The notes: generated by a model from the letters alone, not told the origin. A stretch of 64,000 bases of DNA from an uncultured Selenomonadales bacterium (GCA_937877655.1 CALFJC010000101.1:14293-78292); one strand, 5' to 3'. Shown: positions 9,012 to 17,146, counted from the stretch's first letter. Numbers and translations: made by a program.

Positions 9012-9683
9012 TTAATGATGATGTTTTTTCTGATACCACCAAGCCCAACCGATTAAGGCAACCGCAAAAATCACAACAATAATTATCCGCAAAAAACCTT
9101 CCTCGTGCAAGATGGCGTCGTGTCCGATTATCGCTTCAATCCCCGTCGAAGGAAATTTTCCGACCAGCGACGCCAAAAAATAATCTGCCAAACTCATTGA
9201 ACTCAACGCGCCTGCCGCATTCAAAATCCCGCTCGGAACATACGGCACCATTCGCGCTATCAGCATGACAGTAAATCCGTTTTTCGAGCTGTACTTGTCG
9301 ACAGAGCGAAGTCGCTTGCTTTTGGAAATTATTTTCCTTGCGCTGTCGCGGAAAAAAAATCTCAGCAACATGAAACTTATCGTCACTCCGACTGTCTCCG
9401 CTATCACCGATAAAATTATCCCCGGCACTATTCCGAAAATCAGCGTGTTCGCCGTTGAAAAAATTATCGCGGGCGGAAATCCTATCGCGTTGACAAAAAG
9501 CGTCAGCAAAAAACTGAACACGACCGCCAACGAGCCGTAACTTTTTATGTACTCCGCCGTCTCGACGATGTCGCCGCGTGAAAGCAATTCAAAAACTTCG
9601 GGCAAAAATTCCGGCGCGGCAAGGTGTATCGACAAAAAAAGCATGACGATTAAAAAGGCGGCGGCAATTTTGACTTTGAACAT
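9012..9683 (-). CDS. TVP38/TMEM64 (VTT/DedA-like) membrane protein
   Basis: About 223 residues with several hydrophobic helices and the VTT-domain signature: a first helix, the FVNAIGFPPAIIFSTANTLIFG re-entrant-like region, then RMVPYVPSGILNAAGALS. This is the TVP38/TMEM64 branch of the DedA superfamily, whose members are implicated in lipid flipping. The start is placed at the ATG at 9683 behind AAGGGAAAAGGA. The C-terminus is YQKKHHH. It is followed immediately by a Cys-rich secreted peptide in the same transcript. Confidence 0.88.
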   Translation of the reverse strand: MFKVKIAAAFLIVMLFLSIHLAAPEFLPEVFELLSRGDIVETAEYIKSYGSLAVVFSFLLTLFVNAIGFPPAIIFSTANTLIFGIVPGIILSVIAETVGVTISFMLLRFFFRDSARKIISKSKRLRSVDKYSSKNGFTVMLIARMVPYVPSGILNAAGALSSMSLADYFLASLVGKFPSTGIEAIIGHDAILHEEGFLRIIIVVIFAVALIGWAWWYQKKHHH

Positions 9684-9744
9684 TTCCTTTTCCCTTCTCA
9701 AAAAATCTTTAGGGCGTCATTATAACACGTTCGGAGAAATTTTT

Positions 9745-9773
9745 TTGCAACGCACAAACTTTTTTGTTATCAT
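9745..9773 (+). promoter_or_regulatory. Sigma-A type promoter of glycosyltransferase gene
   Basis: TTGCAA (9745-9750), 17 nt, TATCAT (9768-9773), ending 26 nt before the ATG at 9800. Confidence 0.5.
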
Positions 9774-9799
9774 GAAAAAAATTTTTTGGAGTTGAGTTA

Positions 9800-10654
9800 A
9801 TGAATTGCGGTTTGATAATCCCGACGCTCAATGCGGGCAGTCAATTCAAAAAATTGCTCGAACAAATTGCCGCGCAGTCTTTGCCGACAAAAAAATTAAT
9901 CGTCGATTCGGAATCAACGGACGGAACTGCAGAACTTGCAAAAAATTTCGGGCTCGAAGTCTTGACGATACCGCGAAAAAATTTCAATCACGGCGCGACA
10001 AGACAATTTGCCCTTGAAAAACTTTTGCCGCTCGACGTGATTATTTTTTTGACTCAAGACGTTTTACTCCGCGAGGAACAATCGCTTGCGAAGTTGGTAA
10101 AAATTTTCGGCGAAGATAAATCTGTCGGCTTGTCTTACGGACGGCAACTTCCGCATGAAAACGCAACCAATGAAGCAAAATTTCTGCGCGCCTTCAACTA
10201 TCCGCCCGAAAGTCAGTTGCGTTCTTTCGACGACAGAAAAATTTTCGGACTGAAAACGGCTTTCGCGTCGAATTCTTTTGCGGCTTATCAAGTCGCGGCT
10301 CTGCAAAGCGTCGGCGGCTTCCCGTCAAATGTGCCGCTCTGCGAGGACATGTATGTTGCGGCGAAAATGCTTCTGCGCGGGCTGAAAATTTTTTACGCGG
10401 CGGACGCGCAAGTTTATCACAGCCACAATTACACGGCGGCGCAGGAATTTCGTCGCTATGTTCAGATTGGAAAATTTCATGCGCGGGAAAGTTGGATTCG
10501 TGAAAATTTCGGCTCGGCGGAAGGCGCGGGAAAAAAATTTGTCTTTATGAAACTTGCCGCTTTGGCAAAAGAAAATCCGCTTGACTGCTTCGGAGCGATT
10601 TTCAGAGATGCCGCAAAATTTTTCGGCTACAGGCTCGGCAGGTTGAAAGGATAA
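9800..10654 (+). CDS. Family 2 glycosyltransferase, rhamnosyltransferase-like
   Basis: 284 residues of a GT-A fold GT2 enzyme: NCGLIIPTLNAG at the N-terminus, VDSESTDGTAE in the nucleotide-binding region, a FLTQDVLL segment in the DxD position, and GGFPSNVPLCEDMYVAAKML before the catalytic base region. The arrangement resembles rhamnosyltransferases used for O-antigen or exopolysaccharide. It stands alone between a divergent TVP38 gene and a LUD gene, so no sugar cluster helps name the acceptor. No membrane helix is seen. Confidence 0.82.
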   Translation: MNCGLIIPTLNAGSQFKKLLEQIAAQSLPTKKLIVDSESTDGTAELAKNFGLEVLTIPRKNFNHGATRQFALEKLLPLDVIIFLTQDVLLREEQSLAKLVKIFGEDKSVGLSYGRQLPHENATNEAKFLRAFNYPPESQLRSFDDRKIFGLKTAFASNSFAAYQVAALQSVGGFPSNVPLCEDMYVAAKMLLRGLKIFYAADAQVYHSHNYTAAQEFRRYVQIGKFHARESWIRENFGSAEGAGKKFVFMKLAALAKENPLDCFGAIFRDAAKFFGYRLGRLKG

Positions 10655-10660
10655 AAATTT

Positions 10661-10689
10661 TTGACATCCGCCGCGAAAAGTGCTATCTT
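10661..10689 (+). promoter_or_regulatory. Sigma-A type promoter of the LUD gene
   Basis: Perfect TTGACA (10661-10666), 17 nt, TATCTT (10684-10689). Confidence 0.6.
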
Positions 10690-10722
10690 TTTCGACAATC
10701 TATTTTGAAAGGAGGTGTGAAC

Positions 10723-11328
10723 ATGGACTTCAAAAATCTTAAAGCAAAACTCGAATCGCTCGGCTACGGCGTTATGTGTTTCGAGACGGCTGACGCGGCG
10801 GCTGATTATCTTGATGAAAAAATTCATGATAAAACCGTCGGCTTCGGCGGCTCCGTCACGTTGGAGCAAATGGGGCTTTTTGACAGGCTCGCGCTCAACA
10901 ACGAAGTTTTTTATCATAACCGATTGCCGGGCGGCATTTCCAAACTCGATATTTGCAAAAAGGCAAATTCCGCGCAGGTTTATCTGTCGTCCGTCAACGG
11001 CTTGGCTGAAACCGGCGAAATCGTCAACATTGACGGCAACGGCAACAGAATTTCCGCAATGCTTTTCGGGCATGAAAAAGTTTATTTCGTTATCGGCGAA
11101 AATAAAATTGCCAAAAATCTTGACGCCGCCGTTTGGCGAGCCAGAAACATTGCCGCGCCGAAAAATGCTCAGCGTGTCAAGGCGAAGACTCCTTGCGCGA
11201 TTAAGGCGGATAAATGTCACAACTGCGAAAGCACCAACAGAATTTGTCGGGCAATGTCGGTTTTGTGGGGAGCTCCCTTCCATTCCAATTTCGAGATTAT
11301 TTTGATTAACGAGGAGCTGGGATTCTAA
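10723..11328 (+). CDS. LUD-domain protein (LutC/YkgG-like)
   Basis: 201 residues of the LUD family: VGFGGSVTLEQMGLFDRL, then VYLSSVNGLAETGEIVNIDG, VYFVIGENKI, and a C-terminal segment with four spaced cysteines (CAIKADKCHNC, RICRAM). The latter resembles the stand-alone LUD proteins of anaerobes rather than LutC. LutC takes part in lactate oxidation, but no lutA or lutB is nearby, so the role here is open. The ATG at 10723 follows AAAGGAGGTG. Confidence 0.85.
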   Translation: MDFKNLKAKLESLGYGVMCFETADAAADYLDEKIHDKTVGFGGSVTLEQMGLFDRLALNNEVFYHNRLPGGISKLDICKKANSAQVYLSSVNGLAETGEIVNIDGNGNRISAMLFGHEKVYFVIGENKIAKNLDAAVWRARNIAAPKNAQRVKAKTPCAIKADKCHNCESTNRICRAMSVLWGAPFHSNFEIILINEELGF

Positions 11329-11499
11329 CTTTGAACAGAAAATTTTTAACAAAAAATTTTGCGGGCGGCAACGTGACGTTGCATCCAAAAAGTGCGTTCG
11401 AGCCGAAGAAATTTTCGATTTGCAACCGCGCTTTAAGCAAAAAAATTTGCGGGCGACCTTTTAAAGGCAACGCCCGCTTTTCATTTGTTTCATAAAGTA

Positions 11500-11528
11500 T
11501 TGAACGGCTAAATTTTTTCTGTTATAAT
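11500..11528 (+). promoter_or_regulatory. Promoter of small peptide gene 1
   Basis: TTGAAC (11500-11505), 17 nt, perfect TATAAT (11523-11528). Nearly identical to the promoter of peptide gene 2, including the spacer (GGCTAAA...TTTTTCTGT). Confidence 0.75.
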
Positions 11529-11583
11529 TTCATCAATGCCGCTCCCTTGACGGCGGTAACGCTTGAGAAGGGAGGTGAGATTT

Positions 11584-11685
11584 ATGGAGATTCTTATTCT
11601 TCTCGGCGTGACTGCAGTCGGTGGAACAATTGGTACCGTTATTGGCGGTCTGATCCTCGACTACATCCGCTATAGAACGAAGTAA
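11584..11685 (+). CDS. Small hydrophobic peptide 1, candidate type I toxin
   Basis: A 33-residue peptide, MEILILLGVTAVGGTIGTVI followed by GGLILDYIRYRTK: one membrane-spanning helix with a short basic tail. The ribosome site AAGGGAGGTG (from 11568) is preceded by CTCCCTT (11542-11548), which can pair perfectly with AAGGGAG and hide it. It has its own strong promoter, a downstream stem-loop, and an opposing promoter beyond. This layout matches convergent type I toxin-antitoxin loci such as TxpA/RatA and BsrG/SR4, with which it shares layout rather than obvious sequence. It is about 50% identical by eye to peptide 2. Confidence 0.75.
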   Translation: MEILILLGVTAVGGTIGTVIGGLILDYIRYRTK

Positions 11686-11738
11686 GCGGCAGCACCGGCT
11701 TATTGCCCCAGACAATCGGATTCACTAACCGATTAGGC

Positions 11739-11786
11739 AAAACGAAGCCCCGCACGGGTCACTACTCCGGCGGGGTTTTCGTTTTG
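11739..11786. terminator. Terminator of peptide gene 1
   Basis: CCCCGC...GCGGGG stem flanked by AAAACGAA and TTTTCGTTTT, so it may work in both directions. Confidence 0.7.
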
Positions 11787-11836
11787 ATGAAACTTTTGGT
11801 GAAACCTATGGAACTACGATTCTCATTCTTCTCTTC
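11740..11836 (-). ncRNA. Predicted antisense RNA A (promoter 11843-11871)
   Basis: On the minus strand TTGACA (11871-11866), 17 nt, TAGATT (11848-11843) with an extended TGA before it. A transcript starting near 11836 would run back into the 3' end of the peptide 1 message. Extent is inferred. Confidence 0.5.
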
Positions 11837-11876
11837 GCCGTTAATCTATCACAGCTCCAAAATTTTGTCAAGAAAG

Positions 11877-11921
11877 AACGAAACCCCTGCGCGGTTCATC
11901 ACTCCGACAGGGGTTTTCGTT
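11877..11921. terminator. Orphan terminator stem (unit B)
   Basis: AACGAAACCCCTG...CAGGGGTTTTCGTT, the same design as the terminators after peptides 1 and 2, but no peptide gene lies in front of it. Confidence 0.65.
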
Positions 11922-11979
11922 CGGTGAAAAAATACTTGAACTGCGATCTTCACTCACTGCAGTTGTTTGCTTTTCAAAC
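11880..11979 (-). ncRNA. Predicted antisense RNA B, without a cognate peptide gene
   Basis: Minus-strand TTGACA (12014-12009), 17 nt, TAAATT (11991-11986) with an extended TGN. The region next to it (GCAGTTGTTTGCTTTTCAAA) is identical in unit C, so it looks like a duplicated antitoxin whose toxin is gone. Confidence 0.5.
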
Positions 11980-12017
11980 ACTGAAAATTTATCACAGCTA
12001 CAAAGTTTTGTCAAAAA

Positions 12018-12046
12018 TTGAACGGCTAAACTTTTTCTGTTATAAT
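12018..12046 (+). promoter_or_regulatory. Promoter of small peptide gene 2
   Basis: TTGAAC (12018-12023), 17 nt, TATAAT (12041-12046). It is back-to-back with the antisense B promoter. Confidence 0.75.
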
Positions 12047-12106
12047 TTCGCCAATGCCGAACCTCTAAAGGCGGTAGCTTGACGCTCGAGGAGGGAGGTG
12101 AAAATC

Positions 12107-12199
12107 ATGGAGGATATCCTCATCCAGCTCGGCGTAAAGATAGCCGGCACCGTCATTGGCGGAATCATTGTCAGCTACATCCGTAAGAGATGGTTTTAA
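12107..12199 (+). CDS. Small hydrophobic peptide 2, candidate type I toxin
   Basis: A 30-residue peptide, MEDILIQLGVKIAGTVIGGI then IVSYIRKRWF: a single hydrophobic helix and a basic C-terminus. It follows a strong GAGGGAGGTG site. The leader (CCGAACCTC...) has partial complementarity to that site. Promoter, leader design, terminator and an opposing promoter downstream are the same as for peptide 1, so the two are paralogous modules in tandem. Confidence 0.75.
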   Translation: MEDILIQLGVKIAGTVIGGIIVSYIRKRWF

Positions 12200-12254
12200 G
12201 CGGCAGACACTCTTTCAACTGATTGCCCCTGACTAATCGCAGTCGCAGCGGTTA

Positions 12255-12362
12255 AGGCAAGCGAAACCCCCGCACAGCGTCGCATTTCTGTACGGGGGTT
12301 TTCGTTTCGGTGAAAATCATGTTGGAACTGCTATCCTCATCGCAGTTGTTTGCTTTTCAAAC
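12255..12362 (-). ncRNA. Predicted antisense RNA C
   Basis: Minus-strand TTGACA (12397-12392), 17 nt, TAAATT (12374-12369) with extended TGN. A transcript from about 12362 would overlap the peptide 2 terminator (12261-12307, CCCCCG...CGGGGG between GCGAAA and TTTTCG). Confidence 0.5.
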
Positions 12363-12407
12363 ACTGAAAATTTATCACAGCTTCCAAATTTTGTCAAGAA
12401 AGAACGA

Positions 12408-12480
12408 ATTAGCTGTTAGCTTATAGCTTATAGGGAATAGTTTTTTCTATCAGCTATCACCTATCACCTATCAGCTATCG
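12408..12480. repeat. AGCTGATAG-type short tandem repeat
   Basis: TTAGCTTATAGCTTATAG followed by inverted CTATCACCTATCAC units, forming a hairpin that runs into the end of the RM gene. A related run lies at 57388-57420. Confidence 0.7.
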
Positions 12481-15229
12481 CTTTGTAGAGTTTCATCAGC
12501 TCGGCGACAAGGCGCGGCTCGTCGTTCAAAAAATTTTCAAAGCCGTAAGCCAACGCTACCGCCAAATCGTTTTCCTTGTGCGCGTCGCGTAAATCTTTCG
12601 GCATTGTCGCTTCGTCGTAGAGTTTTGCAAAAGTCCAATCGGGAAAATCTGCGCGGACATCCAAAATTTCTTGCGCCGTCTGTTCAATGCGCCGCCTTTG
12701 TCGACTTGTCGGCTCGCACCACACAAAATTATTGTAAACAACCGTCGCCGAATAGCGATACCGACTTTCCAATCTTCCGCAGACAGTTCTCATCCATGCC
12801 ATATGAATTGAACTCGTTAAAATTCCAAAATGATAAATCTGCGCGGCGGGAATTGTCAATGTCGCGTCGCTGGCAATGATTTTCGGTTCCAAAAAGCCAA
12901 TCGGAATATATTTTCGATTTTCTGAACTGACTCGCGGAATCAAAATGTAATTTGTCTTCGGTTGAGCATTTTGATAAAAAAGAGAGGCTTTATCGGCAAG
13001 CTTGCGAGTGCCCGCGCTTTTGCTCGCCAATCGATGTTCACGAACTTTTTCGACCCGCTCCAAAACGAGCGGCATTTTTTCTATTTCAGACATTGGCACG
13101 CCTTCAAGCCACAAGCAATAACGTTTTTTATCATGAATAAATTCTTCCGCTCCGACATAAGAGAAAACATATTTCTGCGCGGCGGGCTCCAATTTTAAAA
13201 ATGTTTCGAGTTCGTTGACTTCGATAATTAAATTTCCGCCGTCATTTGGCATACTTCCAAAACACATTTTCGGCACAAAATCTTGAAGATGATTCGGGCG
13301 GCTCTCTACAAAAATATCTTCGCCGTCAACCAGATAGGCATTGATATTTTCGGCAAAAATTTTTTTCTTGCCGTCGAAAATAATTTTGGGCTTGTCGTTG
13401 GGCGCGGAGCTGAAGCCGACAACGACGCAGTGCACATGCGCGGGATTTTCCAACTCGCTGTGCCATTTGAAAGTTCTGTGGCAAAAATCAATGTGAATTT
13501 TTTGCGCGAAAAGATTTTTCCAGAGCGTGCCGACGCTGTCGCCTTGACAAACCGAATTTGTAGAGACAAGCGCGGCGCGAATTTTTTTCTCCGCCATAAA
13601 ATCCGCCGCCTTTTTATACCAGCAAGCGACATAATCAAGGTTGCCGAGATTTTTCCAGCCGTCGAAGATTTTTTGAATGTCTTTTGTTTGCTCGGAATTT
13701 TTCATGCGCGCCCCGACGAACGGCGGGTTGCCAATGACAAAATCGACTTCGGGCGCAATTTTTTTCCAATCGACGCGCAGAGCATTTGCCTTGACGATTG
13801 AAATATTTTTTCTCAACGGCAACTCCTTCAATGTTTCTCCGATAATCCAAGAAGTTTTTCTGAGCATTTGAATTTCGGCAATCCAAAGCGCGTCTTTTGC
13901 AACGGCAACCGCGAAGTCATTTATCTCAATGCCGTAAAATTGTCGCGGCGAAACTTTAACGGGATTTTTAGGAATTTCTGCAAAAAGATTTTTCAGCTCT
14001 CTGATAATCTCATTTTCAAGGCGGCGCAAGGAAAGATAAGTTTCCGTCAAAAAATTTCCGCTACCGCACGCGGGATCCAAAAAGTTCAGCGAGGCGAGTT
14101 TGTCTTGAAAATTTTTCAGCGCGGCAATTCGATTTTTCTTTTGCATACGCTTGATGTCGGCAAATTCTTCGTTCAAATCGTCGAGAAAAAGCGGGTCAAT
14201 CACTTTGTGGATATTTTCAATGGCGGTGTAATGAATTCCGTCGGAGCGGCGGGTATCGGGATTGAAAAGTGCCTCGAACATTGCGCCAAAAATCGTCGCG
14301 TCAATTTCGCGCCAGCTGAACTTTATAAATTCCTCAAATCGCACTTCCAAAATATGGGCGCGCTCCAACGCGAATTTAAAATTTTGATTGAGCGGCGGGA
14401 TGGGAATTTTTTCGTCAAAAAGTCCGCCGTCAACGTAAGGAAAATTTTTCAAATCGGCGCGTTTATCTTGTGGCGTGTTGAGTGCGTCGAAAAATTTTTG
14501 CAGGGCGTCGCCGAGTTCCTTATGTGAAAAATTTTTGAGGTAATCGCCGAATTTATCTTTGAAAAGCCCCGCGTCGTCGGCATAAAAACAAAAAACCAGC
14601 CGCGCACAAAGTTTGCTTAGAGCGTCGATGTAATCCTCGTCGCGCTTGGAATAATCCTTATCGAGTGCCGCGCAGATTTTGCGGACGATTTTTGCGGCGT
14701 CTGTCGAAATTTTTACTTCGGGATTTATCTCGGCATTGGGATTTACGATGAATTCAAGTTTTGCGAAGTCGTTTCGGAAATTTTCCAGTTTAAGAATTGT
14801 TGGGGAATAAATTTTTTCTCCCGAAAGAAATTCGAGCGAGTCCATTTGTCGCAAGTCATAAATCCTGAACTCGTCGAAGTTACAGATAATAATTCGGCGC
14901 GGACGCTCGGAATAAGTCAAAGCTTCGGCGTAACGTTTTGCCTGTTCAAAGGGCGTGAGATATTCTCCATCGGACTGCCGGGCGATTTTGTTTAAATCCG
15001 TGCCGAAAGATTTTTGTTCGATAAGAATTTTTGTTCGGGAAATGTATCCGTCGATAAATTTTGTTTGATCGTCGATTTTTACGCGCTTTTCAAAGTCAAT
15101 AAGTTCTTCGGGCTCGGCAACGTCAAAAACTTTTCTTAGCAGAGTCAACCAAAATTTTTGAGTATCACTTTTTTCGTCGCCGCGTTCATGCCAAGTCACA
15201 GAAAAATTTCTTGCCGCTTCTTCATTCAT
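12464..15229 (-). CDS. Type IIL/IIG restriction-modification enzyme, MmeI-like
   Basis: A 921-residue single-chain enzyme, very close to the length of MmeI. The N-terminal nuclease has KFIDGYISRTKILIEQKS, giving the D-X(10)-E-X-K pattern of the MmeI PD-ExK site. The methyltransferase has motif I DPACGSGNFL and motif IV NPPFVGA (adenine-N6 class). The rest is a target-recognition region (YRYSATVVYNNFVW and following). Such enzymes cut beside their site and methylate one strand of it. No separate methylase or specificity gene is nearby, as expected for this class. The ATG at 15229 follows GGGAGGGA. Peptide genes of type I toxin design flank it on both sides. Confidence 0.9.
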   Translation of the reverse strand: MNEEAARNFSVTWHERGDEKSDTQKFWLTLLRKVFDVAEPEELIDFEKRVKIDDQTKFIDGYISRTKILIEQKSFGTDLNKIARQSDGEYLTPFEQAKRYAEALTYSERPRRIIICNFDEFRIYDLRQMDSLEFLSGEKIYSPTILKLENFRNDFAKLEFIVNPNAEINPEVKISTDAAKIVRKICAALDKDYSKRDEDYIDALSKLCARLVFCFYADDAGLFKDKFGDYLKNFSHKELGDALQKFFDALNTPQDKRADLKNFPYVDGGLFDEKIPIPPLNQNFKFALERAHILEVRFEEFIKFSWREIDATIFGAMFEALFNPDTRRSDGIHYTAIENIHKVIDPLFLDDLNEEFADIKRMQKKNRIAALKNFQDKLASLNFLDPACGSGNFLTETYLSLRRLENEIIRELKNLFAEIPKNPVKVSPRQFYGIEINDFAVAVAKDALWIAEIQMLRKTSWIIGETLKELPLRKNISIVKANALRVDWKKIAPEVDFVIGNPPFVGARMKNSEQTKDIQKIFDGWKNLGNLDYVACWYKKAADFMAEKKIRAALVSTNSVCQGDSVGTLWKNLFAQKIHIDFCHRTFKWHSELENPAHVHCVVVGFSSAPNDKPKIIFDGKKKIFAENINAYLVDGEDIFVESRPNHLQDFVPKMCFGSMPNDGGNLIIEVNELETFLKLEPAAQKYVFSYVGAEEFIHDKKRYCLWLEGVPMSEIEKMPLVLERVEKVREHRLASKSAGTRKLADKASLFYQNAQPKTNYILIPRVSSENRKYIPIGFLEPKIIASDATLTIPAAQIYHFGILTSSIHMAWMRTVCGRLESRYRYSATVVYNNFVWCEPTSRQRRRIEQTAQEILDVRADFPDWTFAKLYDEATMPKDLRDAHKENDLAVALAYGFENFLNDEPRLVAELMKLYKAIADR

Positions 15230-15250
15230 AAAAAAATCCCTCCCGCCAAT

Positions 15251-15329
15251 GCAATTAGGAATTATGAATTATGAATTAGGAATGAAGAACGCTTTTTAAT
15301 TATTAATTCCTCATTCCTAATTCATAATT
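15251..15329. repeat. Inverted ATTAGGAAT repeats in the leader of the RM gene
   Basis: ATTAGGAATTATGAATTATG faces ATTCCTCATTCCTAATTC about 25 nt further on, so the RM message can fold a long hairpin ahead of its start. An extended -10 box on the minus strand (TGC-TATAAT, 15352-15347) lies just upstream. Confidence 0.65.
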
Positions 15330-15377
15330 AAAAAAATCTCCCGCGCCGATTATAGCACGAGAGGCAACAATTTTTTC

Positions 15378-15406
15378 TTGAAAAACTTATGAAGTTATGA
15401 TATTAT
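15378..15406 (+). promoter_or_regulatory. Promoter of small peptide gene 3
   Basis: TTGAAA (15378-15383), 17 nt, TATTAT (15401-15406), back-to-back with the -10 of the RM gene. Confidence 0.65.
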
Positions 15407-15464
15407 TTCGATCGGCAGGTCTAGGTAGTCGGCTTCTTCCCTCGAAGGAAGGAGGTGACGCAAG

Positions 15465-15569
15465 ATGGATATTCAAGATATTCAGAATGTCCAGAGTTGG
15501 CTTGGTCTCATTTGCCAAGTCGGAACTCTCGTCTTTGCGGCACTGACATACTTCAAAGGAAAAAAATAA
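15465..15569 (+). CDS. Small hydrophobic peptide 3, holin-like toxin type
   Basis: A 34-residue peptide, MDIQDIQNVQSWLGLICQVG then TLVFAALTYFKGKK. A polar N-terminus, one hydrophobic helix and a lysine tail resemble the putative holin-like toxin (Hol-Tox) peptides of Firmicutes. The GGAAGGAGGTG site is faced by CTTCTTCC upstream, which can pair with GGAAGGAG. Promoter upstream and opposing promoter downstream (15705-15677) repeat the plan of peptides 1 and 2, although the peptide sequence differs from theirs. Confidence 0.75.
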   Translation: MDIQDIQNVQSWLGLICQVGTLVFAALTYFKGKK

Positions 15570-15670
15570 GCCGTTGCAGCGGCTCAACAATCGCTAAGTA
15601 GTTACTAAGTAGTTATCAACGAGAAAGGAGCCGTTACCGACACCTGCCATAAAAATTTTCTTTTTTAACC
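15560..15670 (-). ncRNA. Predicted antisense RNA opposite peptide gene 3
   Basis: Minus-strand TTGAAA (15705-15700), 17 nt, TAATAT (15682-15677), extended TGA. The promoter starts right after the GH84 stop codon. Extent is inferred. Confidence 0.45.
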
Positions 15671-15706
15671 GAGCAAATATTATCACGACGAGAAAAATTT
15701 TTCAAG

Positions 15707-17146
15707 TTATCTTTTCCGCTTGGTTTTACTCGGCGCGTCTAAAGCTTTGATAACATCATCTATAAATTTACGAGCCGCCTCTTCGGAAAGGACGGCTTGT
15801 TTTTCGTTCGCCGCAATTTCTTCGCGCAAAATTTTCAAACGCGGATCAAGTTTCCCCGCCTTGAGAGATTCAAGCGCGACTCTGTCGGCATTGGCAATTC
15901 TTTTGAACTGTTCCAGTTGCGGCTTACACTCCGACAAATATTTTTGCGGCAATTTTTTCAGTAAAATATCGGCGGCGCGTTCCATTTCGTCGATTTTTTT
16001 TTCGAGCGGCGCGAAGTCAAGAAAATTTTTTTTGCCCCAATCGTTCAGCAAATTGAAAGCCGCCGTTGAAAATTCTATCGCGTCGGGAGCCCCGACTTTT
16101 GCCCAAGAATTTTCCATGTGCCGCGAATGCTCCGCAAAAATTTTCATGCTCGGAGCCAATGCGCCGAATTGTTCATTCAAAACTTTATTCCAAGCTTGCG
16201 TTTCGTCGTAAGTGACGGGATTGTTCGCGTAAATCGCGCCCGTCGCCAAAGAAATTTTCGACAGCTGAACTTGTCCCATCGGATTGAAAAAAATCGCCGT
16301 CATTTTCGCCGTCGGAAGTTTTTCAATCGCGCCGAGTGCCAATTTCACGTTGCGATTGCCGTCGGGCGTCAGCGAATAATCGTTGACGGGATAATTCCAC
16401 CAAATGCCGACTTCGCGTCCGAAAATTTTATTGACTTCGGCAAGCTCCTTATCGGTTATTCCGTCGCAGACAACGCCGCGCCCCGTGTACAAAACCACAA
16501 TTCGCGGATCAAGATTCTCCGCCAAATCTTTTGTGTAAGGCTTGAGCTTTTCGCCCTTTACCATGTCCAGATAAAAATATTCCGTCGGAACCGTGATAAG
16601 CGGCGCAACGTCCTTGTACCTTCCGCGCAGATTTTTTTGCACACGATTTAAAAACTCCGCCTGCTCCTTGCCGTTTTCGTGATGATTGCCTTTGGCATCT
16701 TTTAAATCGTCAAAAAAAATTGCGAAGTCACGAACGCCGATTTGATACATTGCGTCGAGCTTGCGAATCATAAGGCGAAAATCTTCTTCGCCCTTGTCGC
16801 CCTTGTAATTCAAATCGAGTCCCGGCGAGACGGCGAAGATAAATCGGACATTATTTTTTTTCGCAACGGCAACCAGATTTTTCATTTCGGCGAGTTTGTC
16901 GGCGGGATAAGGCTTGCGCCATTGTTCGCGGTGATAAGGATCGTCCTTCGGCGCGTAAATGTAAGAGTTCAAATTATTTTTTCGGCAGAAGTCGATAATA
17001 TCTGCGCGGTCTTCAAAAGTCCAAGGCGTGCCGTAAAAACCTTCGACGACTCCGCGCAAGGGAACAGGTATTGCCAGAGCTTCCCCGCCGCCGATTAAAA
17101 TTATCGCAAGCGTCAAGAGAATTATCTTCTCAAAAAATTTTTTCAT
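15707..17146 (-). CDS. Secreted GH84 beta-N-acetylglucosaminidase
   Basis: 479 residues with a signal peptide (ends near GGGEALA). The GH84 catalytic domain begins [16 protein letters not shown] and carries the adjacent catalytic aspartates in [10 protein letters not shown] (D146, D147), with NYPVND further on. Family members remove terminal beta-linked GlcNAc by substrate-assisted catalysis, from host mucin or O-GlcNAc proteins or from wall fragments. A helical C-terminal part follows. The start at 17146 overlaps the stop of the upstream gene (ATGA), so it is translated from a three-gene operon. Confidence 0.9.
   Translation of the reverse strand: MKKFFEKIILLTLAIILIGGGEALAIPVPLRGVVEGFYGTPWTFEDRADIIDFCRKNNLNSYIYAPKDDPYHREQWRKPYPADKLAEMKNLVAVAKKNNVRFIFAVSPGLDLNYKGDKGEEDFRLMIRKLDAMYQIGVRDFAIFFDDLKDAKGNHHENGKEQAEFLNRVQKNLRGRYKDVAPLITVPTEYFYLDMVKGEKLKPYTKDLAENLDPRIVVLYTGRGVVCDGITDKELAEVNKIFGREVGIWWNYPVNDYSLTPDGNRNVKLALGAIEKLPTAKMTAIFFNPMGQVQLSKISLATGAIYANNPVTYDETQAWNKVLNEQFGALAPSMKIFAEHSRHMENSWAKVGAPDAIEFSTAAFNLLNDWGKKNFLDFAPLEKKIDEMERAADILLKKLPQKYLSECKPQLEQFKRIANADRVALESLKAGKLDPRLKILREEIAANEKQAVLSEEAARKFIDDVIKALDAPSKTKRKR

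Noticed and set aside
13283..14527. Long plus-strand frames opposite the RM gene
   Set aside because: The minus-strand frame holds the catalytic motifs; the opposite frames have no recognisable content.
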